Source of the DNA: Nautilus pompilius
Lineage: Eukaryota; Mollusca; Cephalopoda; Nautilida; Nautilidae
Direction of reading: 5' to 3'
NCBI GenBank assembly: GCA_018389105.1
Contig: JACATO010000132.1
Coordinates: forward strand, 1,438,501-1,502,500
DNA: 64,000 bases
The notes under the pieces are model-generated. The model was not told the DNA's origin and made no database searches. It saw only the letters and a program-made list of their open reading frames with translations. Shown piece by piece: positions 62,850 to 64,000 of the stretch (positions are counted from its first letter, which is position 1; the number at the start of each line of letters is the position of its first letter). The translations under genes and the position numbers were made by a program.

Positions 62850-64000
62850 CAAAATATTAAAAAAAGATTTTACTTATAGTCTGAATTCACATTCAGAAAA
62901 ATACTTTTAAAAAAAATTAACTAAAGCACATGCAAAAGTAAAAAGTTAAAAAAAAAAAAAGGCTAGCAGTAAAAGAAATTTGATAAATTCTAAGAAAATT
63001 TTAGCATCTTAACAACACAGCTGAACAACAAAAAGTGCATGACCTACATTACAATCTTTATTGTGACAGTGTATACATTTGGCAGACACAGCGAACTAAT
63101 CACAAGTTCAATTACTAACTGTTATGATACACATGTAGTCTCAAGGTAAACAGACCTAACAGCTCATGTTAAACTTGTAATTGCAATATTTTTATAATTA
63201 TGATTATGTAAGTACCAGAAACTTTTGCCAGCCCATTCTTACAATGTTCTAAACTCTTCAATAAAAAAATGCAGACTTTAATCAAAATAAAATAAAATTC
63301 GTTTCTATCATCAGTAATATATTGCATATCTTTCTATCCTCCATCACCTCTCATATTTTAATACATTTTTGGTATTTGTGAAAACAACTTTTTAAAAAAT
63401 TTTTTTCATTAACATTATCTTGCTTACTTCAGCTATGACAATAAATTATTTCACTTAACCTTTCCCAAGTACTCTTTAGTGATGGGAAGGAGAATGACAA
63501 ACATAATCTTTGTTCGGTGACAGAAGGGTGAGATAAATCCGATTTCCTTGTTGTTTTTTGTTTTGAAATTTCATTTGTGGGTCTGAAATCAATAACAAAA
63601 CATGAAACCAGAGTAAAATATAGTTTTTTTTTTTTTTTTAAAACATATATTTGCATTTCTTTTATTTGTGTGGGATGAGGAATCATAGCAGGTAAGTAGC
63701 AGGATGAAACAGAAACACAAGGTCTATAAAACAGTACAACTACTGAAATCAGCCCTGTAACAGACAGACAGACAGACCGTAATCTTCTTAAAATCTGAAA
63801 GCAAATAAAATTAACATTATGGCTAAGCAAATCAACACTTTTGTTTAGTATATATGGTGTGTGTGTGTGTATTCTACAAATTTTAATTCCAAATTGACTT
63901 TCTGGTAAAGAAATGCCAGAGATATGACAGATAAACAAACACAATAATAAAAAAAGGCTCTGAAAAGTAGACAGATGCATTATATACAGAGTTATCTGCT
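62850..64000. other. AT-rich end of window
   Basis: It holds the longest open frame of the window, 183 codons on minus at 63429-63980. Its translation is built from T runs, GACA repeats (63761-63777) and a GT run (63857-63870), with no domain motif. It is probably not a gene. Confidence 0.5.

Noticed and set aside
63429-63980. Longest open frame in the window, 183 codons on minus
   Set aside because: Its translation is dominated by T runs and by GACA and GT repeats, with no domain motif. Length alone is not convincing in AT-rich DNA.
1-64000. CRISPR arrays, rRNA or standard tRNA genes, retroviral or LINE reverse transcriptase
   Set aside because: None was found by eye. The only regular array is the 56-bp minisatellite, which lacks unique spacers, and the tRNA-like matches are SINE heads.

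Overview
The window looks like AT-rich, non-coding DNA from a large animal genome. There are no prokaryotic-style operons, open frames are short, and introns, microsatellites, decayed class II transposons and tRNA-derived SINEs are common. CpG is scarce except in a few patches. The mix of cecropia-type mariner, Tc1, pogo/Tigger and ZMYM/DUF4371-type hAT copies, with SINEs carrying a 'gtgggaggaaacc' core, suits an invertebrate such as a mollusc. The species cannot be fixed from sequence alone, and a vertebrate is not excluded.

Layout. 1-6.6 kb: AT-rich with no recognisable gene. 6.9-7.65 kb: mariner-like remnant (+). 8.5-8.85 kb: tRNA-derived SINE (-). 10.2-15.2 kb: candidate two-exon gene on the minus strand for a ~99-residue protein with a signal-peptide-like start and CC...C...C cysteines. 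Inside its intron lie a SINE (11.6 kb) and a pogo-type CENPB DNA-binding remnant (13.4-14.0 kb, -). 16.4-18.1 kb: decayed hAT transposase (+). 18.66-19.83 kb: complete but dead mariner with inverted repeats and TA target duplication. 21.3 kb: SINE with a trinucleotide tail. 22.7-23.5 kb: promoter-like stretch with two perfect TGACGTCA sites. 25.9-26.1 kb: four 56-bp tandem repeats next to a CG/CA run. 27.4-29.4 kb: two Tc1-type remnants on opposite strands. 34.1-34.5 kb: weak transposase-like fragment. 41.4-41.8 kb: hAT C-terminal dimerisation fragment. 44.0-44.6 kb: two adjacent SINE-like copies. 52.1-53.7 kb: Tigger-like remnant ending near a long GA repeat. 62.4 kb: a perfect 71-bp inverted repeat with a 7-nt loop.

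Genes. No exon could be tied to a known family. Several open segments with good splice signals are listed as candidates (24.5, 44.8, 50.8, 62.8 kb on minus; 28.4 kb on plus). Such segments also arise by chance in AT-rich DNA, so each carries low confidence. All identified transposases are broken by stops, frameshifts or lost catalytic residues, so none of the mobile elements looks autonomous. The most unusual signals are the perfect hairpin at 62.4 kb, the candidate small secreted protein, the paired CRE sites and the 56-bp minisatellite.
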